Assembly: GCA_001466705.2 (NCBI GenBank)
Contig: LATX02000007.1
Span: 62,001-126,000 of the forward strand
From: Moniliophthora roreri
Lineage: Eukaryota; Basidiomycota; Agaricomycetes; Agaricales; Marasmiaceae
DNA: 64,000 bases
Reading direction: 5' to 3'
Position 1 is the stretch's first letter. Every line of letters begins with the position of its first letter. Under the pieces are notes generated by a model. It saw nothing but the letters and a program-made list of their open reading frames with translations. It ran no database searches and was not told the DNA's origin. The translations under genes were made by a program, and so were the position numbers. Positions 8,569 through 19,091 of the stretch are shown one piece after another.

Positions 8569-9963
8569 ATGTCTAGACATTGGCGGACCATTGCTGAAGA
8601 CCTGGAATTATCTGAATGAGAACAACAGAGGAGAACATTTCTTCTTATCACCCCAGAAGCCTAACTCACATTTGAGCAAAGAATCCAATGACTAGAAATA
8701 CTTGCTCAGGAAGAAGCAAGGGAAGAAATTACACAACGAACAACCAGAACACCCAGAACACGGTCCAGGACCAGGCAAACATTAGACTTCGTAACAGGCT
8801 TCAGAACGTCCGAAGAGGAAAGGAGAACATCGACCCAACCCTCTTCCCAACAATCGAGGGAGCATTCACTGACAAGCTCCTGAACTACCGAGACAGTAAC
8901 TCAGACCCAACCCTTCGCAACTCAGAATTCACCGTCGTCTTCGAACAGGCAATTAGAAACCGAAAGAACGGAGAGCCCGATAGAAATCACGTCACCTTCT
9001 TCACCTCCTCCATCAGACCCCATGACTACGCAACAGACTTCTCTATCACTCGCAGATTTAATTTCCACCTTAAGGACGTTAACCAGTGGAGAGAAGAAGA
9101 AGGAGAACAAGGTTGCAGTACCAAATAGTTTTGATGGTTCTCCGTCCAAGGCCAGTACCTTCCTTATGGAGGTAGACCTATATCTTATGGCTAATGACAC
9201 CCTCTACCCCAATGACAAGGATAAAATCCTATTTACCTTATCTTACATGAAGGAAGGACACACTGCCTTATGGATGAAGGCAAAAACCGACGAATACAAG
9301 AAAAGCCTTCTAGAGAAAGAAGCAGAACCCCCTGACACCAAACCTGAGGAGCAGGTTCATGTGATGACATGGAACAAATTTCTTGATGATTTCAAAAAGG
9401 CCTTTTGACCCTTAGACATTGGTACCAATGCCAGGCTAAAGATAAAGGACCTTAGACAAAACAAGAAACACGTGGACGAATACATCACTGAATTCTGCCT
9501 TCTAGCAATAGATACCGAGTATGACGACAGAGCCCTTATTGACCACTTCCTAAAGGGACTCCATCCAGCTCTCCTCAAAACATGTCTACTCCAACCCGAT
9601 CAACCCGACACCATTGAAGGATGGTATGATAGAGCCAAGAAATACAACAACACCTGGCTCACCATGATGGCCATCACAGAAGGAGAAAAGGCGAAGAAAA
9701 GTCCCAAAACCGAAACAAAGGTGAACCGAATCTCTGACGAAGAAGCACAGGAATATCGTCGAAAGGGGTTATGCTATAAATGTAGCAAGCCCGGACACAT
9801 TGCAAAGAACTGTCAGGAGAAGCCGAAGAATGACCCGAAAAAGGAAAATCAGAAGAAGTCTACCCCAGAAGATGCATATCATAAAATTCGTGCTATCTAC
9901 CGAGACTTCTCTGAAGAAGAACAAACCCAGATCTTGGACCTCATGGAAGGAGGGGGTTTTTAG
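8569..9963 (+). pseudogene. gag of chromovirus, five nonsense codons
   Basis: The frame opens at ATG 8569 and ends at TAG 9961-9963, 464 codons, interrupted by stops at 8617 (TGA), 8662 (TAA), 8689 (TGA), 8881 (TGA) and 9406 (TGA). The capsid-like middle part is readable (FLMEVDLYLMAND, KFLDDFKKAF, then LKIKDLRQNKKHVDEYITEF and the GLHPALL region). A CCHC zinc knuckle, CYKCSKPGHIAKNC, is at 9772-9813. Gag would form the virus-like particle and bind the RNA. The frame runs to the pol junction with no intervening spacer. Confidence 0.85.
9954..9960 (+). promoter_or_regulatory. GGGTTTT -1 ribosomal frameshift site
   Basis: Gag codons GGG GGT TTT TAG place G-GGT-TTT directly before the gag stop. 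GGGUUUU fits the X-XXY-YYZ slippery consensus. Slipping back one base yields TTA GTG CAG..., which runs straight into the pol frame (frame of 9963). The frame, position and motif all agree. A downstream stimulatory structure was not assessed. Confidence 0.7.
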
Positions 9964-12900
9964 TGCAGCGGTTGAGCTCAACATCTCCCCCACCAATTCG
10001 TATCTCTAATGTAACCGTATCAGCTGCGATGGAACGAAATTCTATGCGTATTCCGCTGGCACTCTATACTGGAGATCAAATCGTCAAAAAATTAGCGCTT
10101 CTAGACTCAGGAGCAGAAGGAAATTTTATTAGCCGAGTAATGGCCTGAAAGCTATGTCTTCCCTTGACCAAATTAGAAAAGAGGGTAAAAGTCCTCAATG
10201 TAGATGGAACCCTGAATACCTCGGCATATGTGACACATACGGCTCGAGTAACCTTTTTTATTGGAAGTCAAAAAATGACAGAAGATCTTATGGTATCCGG
10301 ATTAGGAGGTGAACAACTCATTCTTGGGATGCCATGGTTACGACATTATAACCCTCAGATCGATTGGAAAAACGGAGAAATCAAAATTCCACCCAAAAGA
10401 AGACTCAATATCAAACACTTCAGAGGGATATTGGATCACACCCCAACGAAAGTCCTCATATGGGCGAAAACTTCTGTCTCTCAAACTCTAGAACACAATC
10501 AGAAAACGGAGGAAAAGAAACCCATAGAAGAACTGATTCCAGACTTCCTCATGGATTACAAACGACAGTTTGAGAAACACACATCGGAAAGGTTTCCAGA
10601 ATCCAGACCATATGACCATGCTATCGATCTTAAACCTGGAGTAGAGACACTAAACTGCAAAATCTACTCCTTATCCCCAATAGAACAACAACTCCAAAAC
10701 GAATTTTTAACCGATAATCTCTGCAAAGGATACATACGACCCTCGAAATCACCAATGGCGTCACCCTTTTTCTTTGTATCAAAAAAGGAAAAAGGAGCTT
10801 TTAGGCCATGTCAAGATTATCGAGAACTCAACAAAGGAACAATCAAAAATACCTATCCTTTACTGCTGGTATCTGATCTCATCAATAAACTAAAAGGAGT
10901 GCAATACTTTACCAAACTGGACTTACGAAATGGATACAACAATATCAGAATCAAAGATGGAGATCAATGGAAAGCTGCTTTCAAGACAAACAAAGGGCTT
11001 TTCGAACTGATGGTGATGTTTTTCGGGCTATCCAACTCTCCAGCTACGTTTCAATCGTTTATGGATGACATCTTCGCTGATTACATTGAAGAAGGCTGGA
11101 TAGTCATCTATATGGATGACATTCTGATATTCTCTCTGGACCTGGAAACTCACCAAAAATGAACGATCAAAGTTCTAGAACAACTCCGACTTCATGATTT
11201 ATTCTTGAAACCAGAAAAATGCAGATTCAATGTTACGGAAATAGATTTCTTAGGAATGATCATCAGACCAGGATACATCAGAATGGATCCTGTGAAACTA
11301 GCAGGAATACGAGACTGGAAACCACCCACGACGGTCAGAGGTGTCCGATCATTTTTAGGGTTCAGAAACTTCTACCGAAAATTCATCGGACGATTTTCGG
11401 AACTTGCCAGACCATTGAATGAACTAACAAAAAAAGACAAGAAGTTTGAATGGACCGAAAAATGTCAAGAGGCATTTGATGCACTAAAGAGGAAGTTTCT
11501 TTCCGAACCAGTGTTGATTATGCCAGATACTGAAAAACCCTTTCTGATAGAATGTGATGCATCGAAATGGGCAACAGGAGCAGTCCTCAGACAACAAGGG
11601 ACTGATGGAGAATGGCATCCATGTGGCTACATCTCCCATTCTCTCACACCGACAGAAAGGAATTACAAAATCTATGATCGGGAACTTTTCAGCATTGTCA
11701 GAGCCCTCGAATCCTGGCGCCACTACCTCATGGGAGGAAAACATCCAATTACTATTCTATCCGATCACAAAAACCTCATGTTCTTCAAAACGGCACAAAA
11801 ATTGAACCGACGACAGGCCAGATGGAGTCTATTCCTATCCCAATTCGACCTACAATTAATTCATACAGCGGGAACGAAAATGACACAATCTGACGCTCTC
11901 TCTAGAAGACCAGACCACATCGATAACAACGAAAATGACAACGATAATGTTGTCATGCTACCAGATAAGTTCTTCTTGAGAGCCATGGACATCAAATTAC
12001 AAAATGATTTAATAGAAAATCTAAAAGGAGAAACCTTATACGACGATGCAATGAGGACAATTCTCAAAGAAGGACCCCCACCAATTAAATCGGCATTAGA
12101 AGATTGGACGATTCAAGATGGACTTCTTTTTTACAAAAACAGATGTTATGTCTCAAACAGAGGAAATTTACGATGGGATATCGTAAAGGCAATCCACAAG
12201 GCGAAGGCGATCGGACATCCAGGACAATTCAATACCCTTGAACAAGTCTCTAGAGACTACTGGTGGCCAGGAATGGCTAAGTTTGTCAAGATGTTCGTGG
12301 ACGGATGTGCTAAGTGTCAGGAAAGCAAGATCATCACTCATCTGACTAAAGCCCCATTACTACCCATAGAAGGGGAAAAAGATGTGTTACCATTCTCAAA
12401 AATCACTATGGATTTAATCACAGACCTACCAGAATCACAAGGATACGACACGATCTTAGTCATGGTGGACCACTCCTCTACTAAGGGGGTAATTTTCACA
12501 CCATGTAACAAAACCATGGATGTGGAACAAGCCGCAACAGTTCTTCTCAACAACGTCTACAAATGATTCGGACTACCCGACAAGATTATCTCCGACAGAG
12601 ATCCTCGATTTGCTACAAAAGTCTTTCAAGAGCTAGGGAAACAGTTAGGAATCAAACACATGATGAGTAACGCATTCCATCCACAGACAGATGGAGAATC
12701 TGAAAGGGTCAATCAAGAATTAGAAGTCTTTCTTCAAATGTTCTGTTCTAGACAACAAGACAAATAGGCGGAACTTCTTCCTTTTGCCAAATTTGCACAC
12801 AACAATAGGACACACTCCACAATGAAGAAATCCCCATTCTACCTAATGATGGGATACAACCCTAGACCCCTCCCTACAGCCTTTACGAAAACAATGATTC

Positions 12901-13643
12901 CGTCCATAGAAACCAGACTATCGGAATTGAAGAAACTTCGGGAAGAAATGTATTCCCTTATGGAGTTAGCGCAGAGAAAGATGGAAGGGACAGCAAAACG
13001 ATCATTCACACCATTTACAGTGGGACAAAAGGTGTGGTTAGAAGGGAAAAACCTCAACTTCAGATATCCTTCAAAGAAACTAGCACCAAAAAGAGAAGGG
13101 CCTTTCAAAATAGAAGCAGTATTAGAGCTGGTAACGTACAAGTTAACGTTACCAGATCAATGGAAAGTCCACCCTATTTTCCATGCATCTCTTCTATCCC
13201 CTTACAGACAAAACAAGGTTCATGGAAGGAACTTCCTAAAACCACCGCCTGATCTGATAGAAGGACAAGAAGAACACGAAATAGAGGCAATTATCGGGCA
13301 TACTCCAAAAAGGAAACCTCAAAGGTTCCTAGTTTCATGGAAGGGATATCCTTCGGCGGAGAACGAATGGCTATGGGAAGAAGACTTTGAACATGCCAAA
13401 GAGACATTGGCAGATTATAAAAAGGCCAACAAGCTCAGGCAAATCCTCACCAAAGCTTCACAATGTCTCAATCTTACACATACGACAACCTCCACCCCAC
13501 CGCCGCTCAACTCCTCTACCTCCTCAACAACACCACCTACAGAGAAAGGATCATCCAAGCGGCTCGAAACACCCCACTCGTCGACCATCTCATCGGAGAC
13601 TACCAATTCGTCCAGCGACAGTACCAACACCTCGACAGCCTGA
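9960..13643 (+). pseudogene. pol of chromovirus (PR-RT-RH-IN-chromodomain), four nonsense codons
   Basis: Reads in the -1 frame relative to gag. The aspartic protease has LLDSGAEGNFIS (Asp codon at 10104). Reverse transcriptase has FTKLDLRNGYNNIRI and the catalytic YMDDILIFS (TAT ATG GAT GAC at 11109-11120). RNase H has FLIECDASKWATGAVLRQQ and YDRELFSIVRALE. Integrase has an H-H-C-C finger (GHPGQ..., CAKCQESK) and the D, D, E residues in [19 protein letters not shown] and [15 protein letters not shown]-terminal chromodomain (RFLVSWKGYPSAENEWLWEE, about 13320-13385) marks it as a chromovirus; chromodomains steer integration to modified histones. Stops at 10146, 11160, 12564 (TGA) and 12765 (TAG) make it non-functional. 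Confidence 0.9.
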
Positions 13644-14770
13644 TGACCACTGCCAACCTCCAACTCAACAGGCTCATGGTAGATATAGCCGCCTCGGGAT
13701 TTACAATCCCGGGACAGTTGACGGTACCCATGATTTGTGCCCCGACCATCTTTTTCCCTCATCCCTTACCCCAATCAGATTACACCACCACCACTGGGGG
13801 AGAGACATCTCCCACAGGCGGATTGGAATATCCTCCTAGACTTTCCATCGAGGCCCTCGAGGACTATGAGCTCGTCGAGAGTTCCCGACCAGCATCCACT
13901 CCCCCCTTCTCGATCGACCATTTCAATTCAGATGGATTCGATCAGCCAGAACCATCTCTGAGTCCCGAGCCCCGACCTTCCCCAATCCCCTCCCCCGCAA
14001 CCAGAACATCAGCGCCCGCAGAACCCATCCCCCGATCCATCTGACTCTGAGTCCAATTCAGCCCAGAGGTTGAGGACATCCCCATCGCCACCCGAGCCGA
14101 ACTTGACAGAACCCCTACCCCACCCCCTTGTATCCCTTACACAATCCCTGCAGACAGTGACCCTCAGAACACCTGGACCACCCGGGATTGGAACGCCCCA
14201 GACGATCCCTGGGACACATCTTCCTGGACCCTCCGACCAGTCACCCCCAAACAGCCTGCCCCACCCCGAAAACAACAACGACGCTGCAACAACCGAAACT
14301 GAAAGTCAAATGTCATCCTCAGTAACCAATCCAGTATCCATGACAGATTTCCTAAATGCGATCAATGTGGTAAGCGGGGTCACAATACACAGGACTGTCA
14401 AGACTACCAGTGTTCGGTCTGCAACACATACCAACCTCACCATCTCTCTGAACATTGCCCACAACTACGAAGAAGCGAACGAATTTTTATCACAAGGTCT
14501 GTTTGGAGTCATTCAGCTGTTGATGGCTTTGAGAAGGACTACGCTGATTCGTCCACCCTCTCCAACATCACCGACGAGCCCCACTTCTACTGAAGAAGAA
14601 ACTCCACCCATCTACACTATCATTCGCATCACAGACGACAGGGAGCCCATCACACTTACCACCAACGATGGGGAGGAGAGGACTTTTGTACCGGTGAGAT
14701 ATGTCAATGGAGCAACAGTGTTCGAAGCTGGAACTTCAAACCAAAACAGGGGCTAATGTTACAATCATGA
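13463..14770 (+). pseudogene. Third reading frame of the chromovirus with CCHC zinc knuckle
   Basis: The frame starts at ATG 13463, overlaps the end of pol by about 180 bp in a different frame, and runs about 435 codons into the first bases of the 3' LTR. It holds four in-frame TGA codons (14042, 14048, 14300, 14591), probably former CGA. The first 190 codons are open and Pro/Ser/Thr-rich. After the masked stops comes KCDQCGKRGHNTQDC (C-X2-C-X4-H-X4-C, 14357-14398) and then a second cysteine/histidine cluster, CSVCNTYQPHHLSEHC. The alternative open frame 14070-14756 has no motif and looks like a shadow. Possible roles are a nucleic-acid-binding accessory or Gag-like protein; the function is unknown. 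Confidence 0.6.
14739..14756 (+). other. Candidate polypurine tract region
   Basis: AAAACAGGGG followed by CTAA directly precedes the 3' LTR. It is a short, imperfect purine run in the position where plus-strand DNA synthesis would start. Confidence 0.35.
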
Positions 14771-15148
14771 GAACTCTGAGGACTAGTAGGGCATCTAATG
14801 TATTTGTATTCCATTTCTCATTACTTTGCTTAGTCTTCATACTCTTTTTCTTTTACAAATCATTCTCTGCTTTTCTTCAATCTTCTTTTCTTACCAAGAC
14901 TCACTTGATTACTCATAGTAGCTATAAATAGTTCTGAGTATTAGTCATAGTTAGAAGTCTATTGTATAAATACACTTAACCAGTTGACAAGCTTCTTCAG
15001 CTTGACCTGGTTAAAGCTTATCAAAAACCTTGTCCGATCAATCTGAACTTCTATCTTAAGTCAATCAGATCCATCGATTGACTTCAAGAAACAAGTCCTT
15101 CAAGCTCAAACTTGAACTTAGTGTTGACAGCGAGGGACTCGTGTAACA
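14757..15148 (+). repeat. 3' LTR
   Basis: 392 bp, TGTTACA...TGTAACA. Six transitions relative to the 5' LTR by eye count. Followed by the GAAAC target duplication at 15149-15153. Confidence 0.95.
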
Positions 15149-16378
15149 GAAACGCCTCTGTGCATCTCCCTCAAACACGTTTTATCTGGACCGAATCAAA
15201 ACACTGCACTTTTCTACCAGAAATCCATTGCTCACCTCTTTTGTAGAATGGTACACCTCAAACTTTGATAACGCAGTCCAAATGATTTCAATTCAGGAAG
15301 AACTCGGAAACCGGGAGGTGCCTTCTCTTCCAAAGCTACTTTTTGCCTCCTTTGTGAGGTACACTTTGAGCTTTCGTAATGCAGTACAGATGATTTTAAT
15401 CTAGGAAGGACTCGGAAATTGGCCGGAGGCACCTCCTCTTCCGACGGTACTTTTTAAACCATCTGCGGCATGGAATGGAGTTGTTGAACTGGATCTATGC
15501 TGGGTCTCCCTTTACTCCCTTGACCAGTTTCACGAGCTCCTCACACTCTTTTGAGGATCAAGAATTATTATCATGTCATGGTGTCCGATTGGTAGCTATG
15601 GACGCAGATGAATCGAAGCAGCCGGTGTTGAAGCCCCGGCTTAGAAGACTGTGGATTACGACTGTTTCCCCTCCTTGATCTATCAGAGAATCCAGTCCCC
15701 AGAGTTGCAAGAGCTGGTGTTTGAGGATAAGAGGCACCCATTTGTCCTAGGCCTAGTCGATTCTTCAGCTCACTGGAATAATATCGGGACAATGCTAACG
15801 TACATGGGCAGAAATTTGAAGTTATTCCGGATATACCATCAGGATAGCCTTCGTGAGTGCCTTATCTACTCAGACTGAGATATTTCAATATCAAACGCTC
15901 ACGGCGTTCCAACCACTGTAGGCCCCGAGGCATTTTGTCCGGTTTTTGATTTGCCGCAGAAACACCAAATCTAGAAGAATTAGAGGTGAACTTTGGGGTT
16001 GGTGTAGACGATGATGTTGACACCATCCTTCCCATCCTGTCGTTCCAACATCCACACCACCATCTCTCATCTTTAAAGATACCAGCAATGCCGGTCGGTA
16101 TGATGACGCTTGATCATATACTGCAGCATTCTGTGCCGAAATTGAGATCATTCAAGTCCGCCGCACCTCGCATCGTGCTGGCCAAGACTCTGGGTAGTCC
16201 ATATTTTTTGAAGATGAGCGATGTGGAGAAAGGTGGCCCTGCATGGAAATCCATGAAGACATACATGGACTACGTTGAAGCCGGGATGCCTTGGTGCAAG
16301 GGAAAGGGAGTTCTGTCCCCCGTTTCGTTTATGATATACATTCGGTACAGTACTTCATGGATAAGGATTTGTGAATGA
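15149..16378 (+). pseudogene. F-box-type protein pseudogene, 3' part
   Basis: Continues the reading interrupted at 8120: LCASPSNTFYLDRIKTLHF, then ITSFVEWYTSNFDNAV-like sequence, ELQELVFEDKRHPFVLGLVD, MLTYMGRNLKLFRIYHQDSL, EELEVNFGVGVDDDVDTILP and a C-terminal end near 16378. The text is recognisable as the leucine-rich-like C-terminal part of an F-box protein but carries stops (for example near 15400 and 15550) and frame changes. A ~109 bp internal tandem duplication occupies 15247-15462. The related relic at 25028-25680 shows the gene existed in at least two copies before decay. Confidence 0.6.
15247..15462. repeat. ~109 bp tandem duplication inside the F-box pseudogene
   Basis: GAATGGTACACCTCAAACTTT...CTACTTTTTGCC (15247-15355) is followed by a diverged second copy GAGGTACACTTTGAGCTTT...GTACTTTTTAAA (15355-15462). 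The two units align over their whole length by eye. Confidence 0.6.
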
Positions 16379-16439
16379 ATCAAGCCGTATACATTGAACA
16401 CAAAAATTCGGCGAACATAATACCATTTGTAAAGTTCTA

Positions 16440-16700
16440 TCATTTAGACCGTGGTATCGAAAGCGTACTTTTATTGTTCGTCAGATGCTAGGACTGCTAT
16501 GCCACACTCGAACGGCACGTTTTATGCTACCAACAGTAGCCCTCCTTTTCTCGGTTTCAATGGCTCCCTCAAGTCCTCCCTGTTTGAGCAGCCTGTTAAA
16601 CTTGCCCACTCTAGAGGCTTCCAGCGGGCTACATCCGAGTCCGGAGGCTCATCGTTACCCATAAACGCTGGCTGAAGCCTGGAGGAAGGCTGTCACTGTC
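16440..16700 (-). pseudogene. Relic of the 3' end of the RAP1-like gene
   Basis: Aligns to 25950-26160, the C-terminal coding part of the gene at 25914-29565. Shared words in the same order include GCACGTTTTA, AGCCCTCCT, TCAATGGCTCC/TCAATCGCCTC, AAACTTGCC and CCTGGAGGA. Indels and substitutions destroy the frame. As with the intact locus, it lies immediately beyond the F-box gene end, so the two were copied together. Confidence 0.6.
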
Positions 16701-17888
16701 TTCATTATTCATTACCGGTCCTCCCAATGAGGTAGTATGCACCGACGTTGTTCGAGACTATCCAATGATATCTGATGCGGGACTCTGAGAAGTTTTTCCT
16801 TTCATTCGAGACGAGTTGGACGCCGTACCTATCCTACAACCGGTTGACTGGTGGAATTCGGCGAGAAAAAACAACCAGGCCGTTCCGTGGTCCGTGCGCA
16901 ATTTACTTTCCCGCCCTGCCCAAAGCATCCCACGCTCTTCTGTTTATCGTCAATTGCAACCATTGCCATCTCGGCTTCCCATCCACCACCGCCATCCCCC
17001 CCCCTCTCCCTACCACGTCGCCAACATTCCCAGCCCCAGAAACCTCAAGATATCGCGTCAAAAATGAATTCACGATGACTCGAATTGGCTCTATTGGTGG
17101 GATTTGCAGGCATTTGGTGAGCTATCAGGGTTTTTCATGTGTTCGGAAAGTAATTAAAAAAATTGCGGCGGATCTCTTAGAAAATCAAGATGGTGGCCCT
17201 CACATCGACATTGACAGCAAGATACATGGACATAGGTACCTACGCGTCTCTTTCGTTCCCCCTCTAACTTACCTCGCTGAAAGGCACTACAAAATGTCGT
17301 AACTTCAAAAGCCTCGCCGCCAGTTAGTTTCAAACCTTTGCTATCGATTTATTCCGCGTCGCTGACCGTCAAACATGTTAGATGTACAGTTCGAGACCCA
17401 ACGACGAACACGGGGCAAAAGCTTGTGAGGCGGTGGGCAGAGTTTGCATGGTGTTAGGCAGAGAGTTCGCATGGCGTTAGGCAGAGGGTTTGTGTGAGGT
17501 GTTGGACAAAAGATTTGTGGGGGTTAAGGCAGAGGGCTTTGGAGACGTAGACAGGCCTACAAGGTGAGACTTCTCGGACCTTGGTCAGTCACCATAGTGC
17601 GTACTCAGTAGTAGCATTACTAGTGAATACAGTTATTTTTCTAATAATAAGTGATGAAATCCGACGAAGGAAAGATGCCTATGATGTACCCTGCCCATGA
17701 CGCATAGGATACTATAGGATATCATTGGGTAGTATCAGTAAAGTTAACGATGTCATTAGTTTCCATCGGATGGCTCAAGCTTCAAGTTTCAAGTCCTGGG
17801 CCACGCGAACACTACCCACAGATTTGGATTCACTCAAGAAAAAATCTGGCCCTCCGCCAAGATCTCAGGTAGGGCGCTCGGCTTGGCT
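16701..17888. other. Gene-less stretch with a ~23 bp degenerate minisatellite
   Basis: An open frame at 16775-17302 has a Pro/Ser-rich biased middle and no recognisable domain, so I do not call it a gene. At 17437-17545, GCAGAG-TTTGCATGGTGTTAG-like units start at 17437, 17458, 17481, 17506 and 17529 (spacings 21, 23, 25, 23). The region ends with sequence shared by the 3' flanks of all the transcription factor copies (from about 17840). Confidence 0.4.
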
Positions 17889-19091
17889 CTAGTATGTCAA
17901 CCTCCTCGTAGAATTATCATTCGGATTCTCCGTGACATCAAGTAACCAACCCCTCCACTCGACATCCAATAGCCCATATACATAGGCCTGACACCTTGCA
18001 GCATCACTCGCCCACCAACACCTGTCGTTCATACCCCTCAACATCTCCAAATAATAGTACAACACCACCAACGCACGCTGTCTCCTCTTGTTCAAGAGTA
18101 CCAAATACTTCTTTCCGAAGAACGCTGGCCACAAAACGACGCTCTTCGATTCTAATCCTGTCTGACTGAACGGGTACGCAACATAGAATGCTTTTACTGC
18201 TCTTCTATACGCCGCCCTGATATCTGGATCAGAAAGATCCTCCGACTCCGATCCGAGGTCAGACGTAGTCGAATCGTATATTCGCTGTAAATGCCCAAGA
18301 GCCTTCACAGCCGAGTCCTCCGGTAAGTTGAGGAGAAATGGATCTAGATCCTTCAACTGCTCGTTCACGAATCCACGTCGACCCTCCAAGGCCGACCAGA
18401 CGTTATGCATCGAGGTCATCAGTGAGAAGATATTCTCCGGTGATGAAGATAATGACGATGAGATCGTATACATTGTGAAGAACCCTATGGTTAGGTACTT
18501 GGCGTCGGGGTTGGTAGCACTAGGCAGGACAGCTATCGCAGCTCTTCGGTGAGCGGACGCACGATGTAGCCAATTGGGTTCGGAATCCTTGGGGTAGAGA
18601 CGAGCGAGGTGAAGGGCCGTGCAGGATAACATTGCCTGCAGGAGGGGCGGATTGTGCCATGATAACTGAGGCACGGCGATACCAAACGCGTCGGCGGCTG
18701 CAGGGTCGGAGAAAAAAGAAGTGGAAGTTACGTCGGTGAAGTGATGCATTATTTGGAAGGTGGTCATGTCCACGGGCAACGGTGTTGGTGTTGTGAGGCG
18801 TTTGTAGAGCACCATTTCCTGCTGTTGCTGCTGCCGCCGCTCCTGGTTACTCTCGTCCTTGGGCCTCTGTACACATTCTAGATTTCGCCGATAACAGTTC
18901 CTGCAGACTGGTTTCGTTTCATCACACTGGTAAGTTCATGCCAAAGTGAGCGATAGGAAGAAGAGCAGCAGCTGATGCGTACTTACTTTGATACGCCTCT
19001 TTCTACACGTCAGACAACCCCTCTTAGACTTGGTATGAAACCGAATGACACCCTTAAACTCGAAGGTGGTCCCAGCGCCTGTTGTCGACAT
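17889..19091 (-). CDS. Zn2Cys6 transcription factor, UPC2-like, copy 3
   Basis: Exon 1 at 18987-19091, a 60 bp intron at 18927-18986, exon 2 at 17889-18926; 380 residues. Zinc cluster complete with the same spacing as copies 1 and 2 (CLTCRKRRIK, CDETKPVCRNCYRRNLEC), followed by five glutamines. The C-terminal region has IMHHFTDVTSTSFFSD and LLQAMLSCTALHLARLYP and ends NDNSTRRLTY. No internal stops. By eye it is close to both copies 1 and 2. It directly abuts the unit containing copy 4, showing the tandem arrangement that the retrotransposon block interrupts elsewhere. Confidence 0.85.

Larger units (their letters stand above)
8121..15148 (+). mobile_element. Complete Ty3/gypsy chromovirus (Tf1/sushi-like), coding frames decayed
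   Basis: A 7,028 bp LTR retrotransposon with two 392 bp LTRs (TGTTACA...TGTAACA), a GAAAC target duplication, a self-priming PBS, gag with a zinc knuckle, pol in the order protease, reverse transcriptase, RNase H, integrase, chromodomain, and a third overlapping frame with a zinc knuckle. The LTRs differ at six positions by eye count (about 1.5%), all transitions, so insertion is fairly recent. Nevertheless gag has five in-frame stops, pol four and the third frame four. Every one can be derived from a CGA, CAA or CAG codon by a single C-to-T change, as expected of CpG methylation and deamination or a RIP-like process. It is therefore structurally complete but not autonomous. It sits inside the F-box pseudogene. 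Confidence 0.95.

Noticed and set aside
8569..13643. Stop codon readthrough or recoding to explain the nonsense codons in the retrotransposon
   Set aside because: The stops are scattered, occur in all three frames, and fit simple C-to-T decay; recoding is not needed except for the -1 site at the gag end.
14070..14756. 228-codon frame in the retrotransposon read as its last gene
   Set aside because: The overlapping frame starting at 13463 carries zinc knuckles in the same interval; this frame has no motif and is the shadow.
16775..17302. 175-codon open frame
   Set aside because: Biased composition, no recognisable domain, next to relics and repeats; not supported as a gene.
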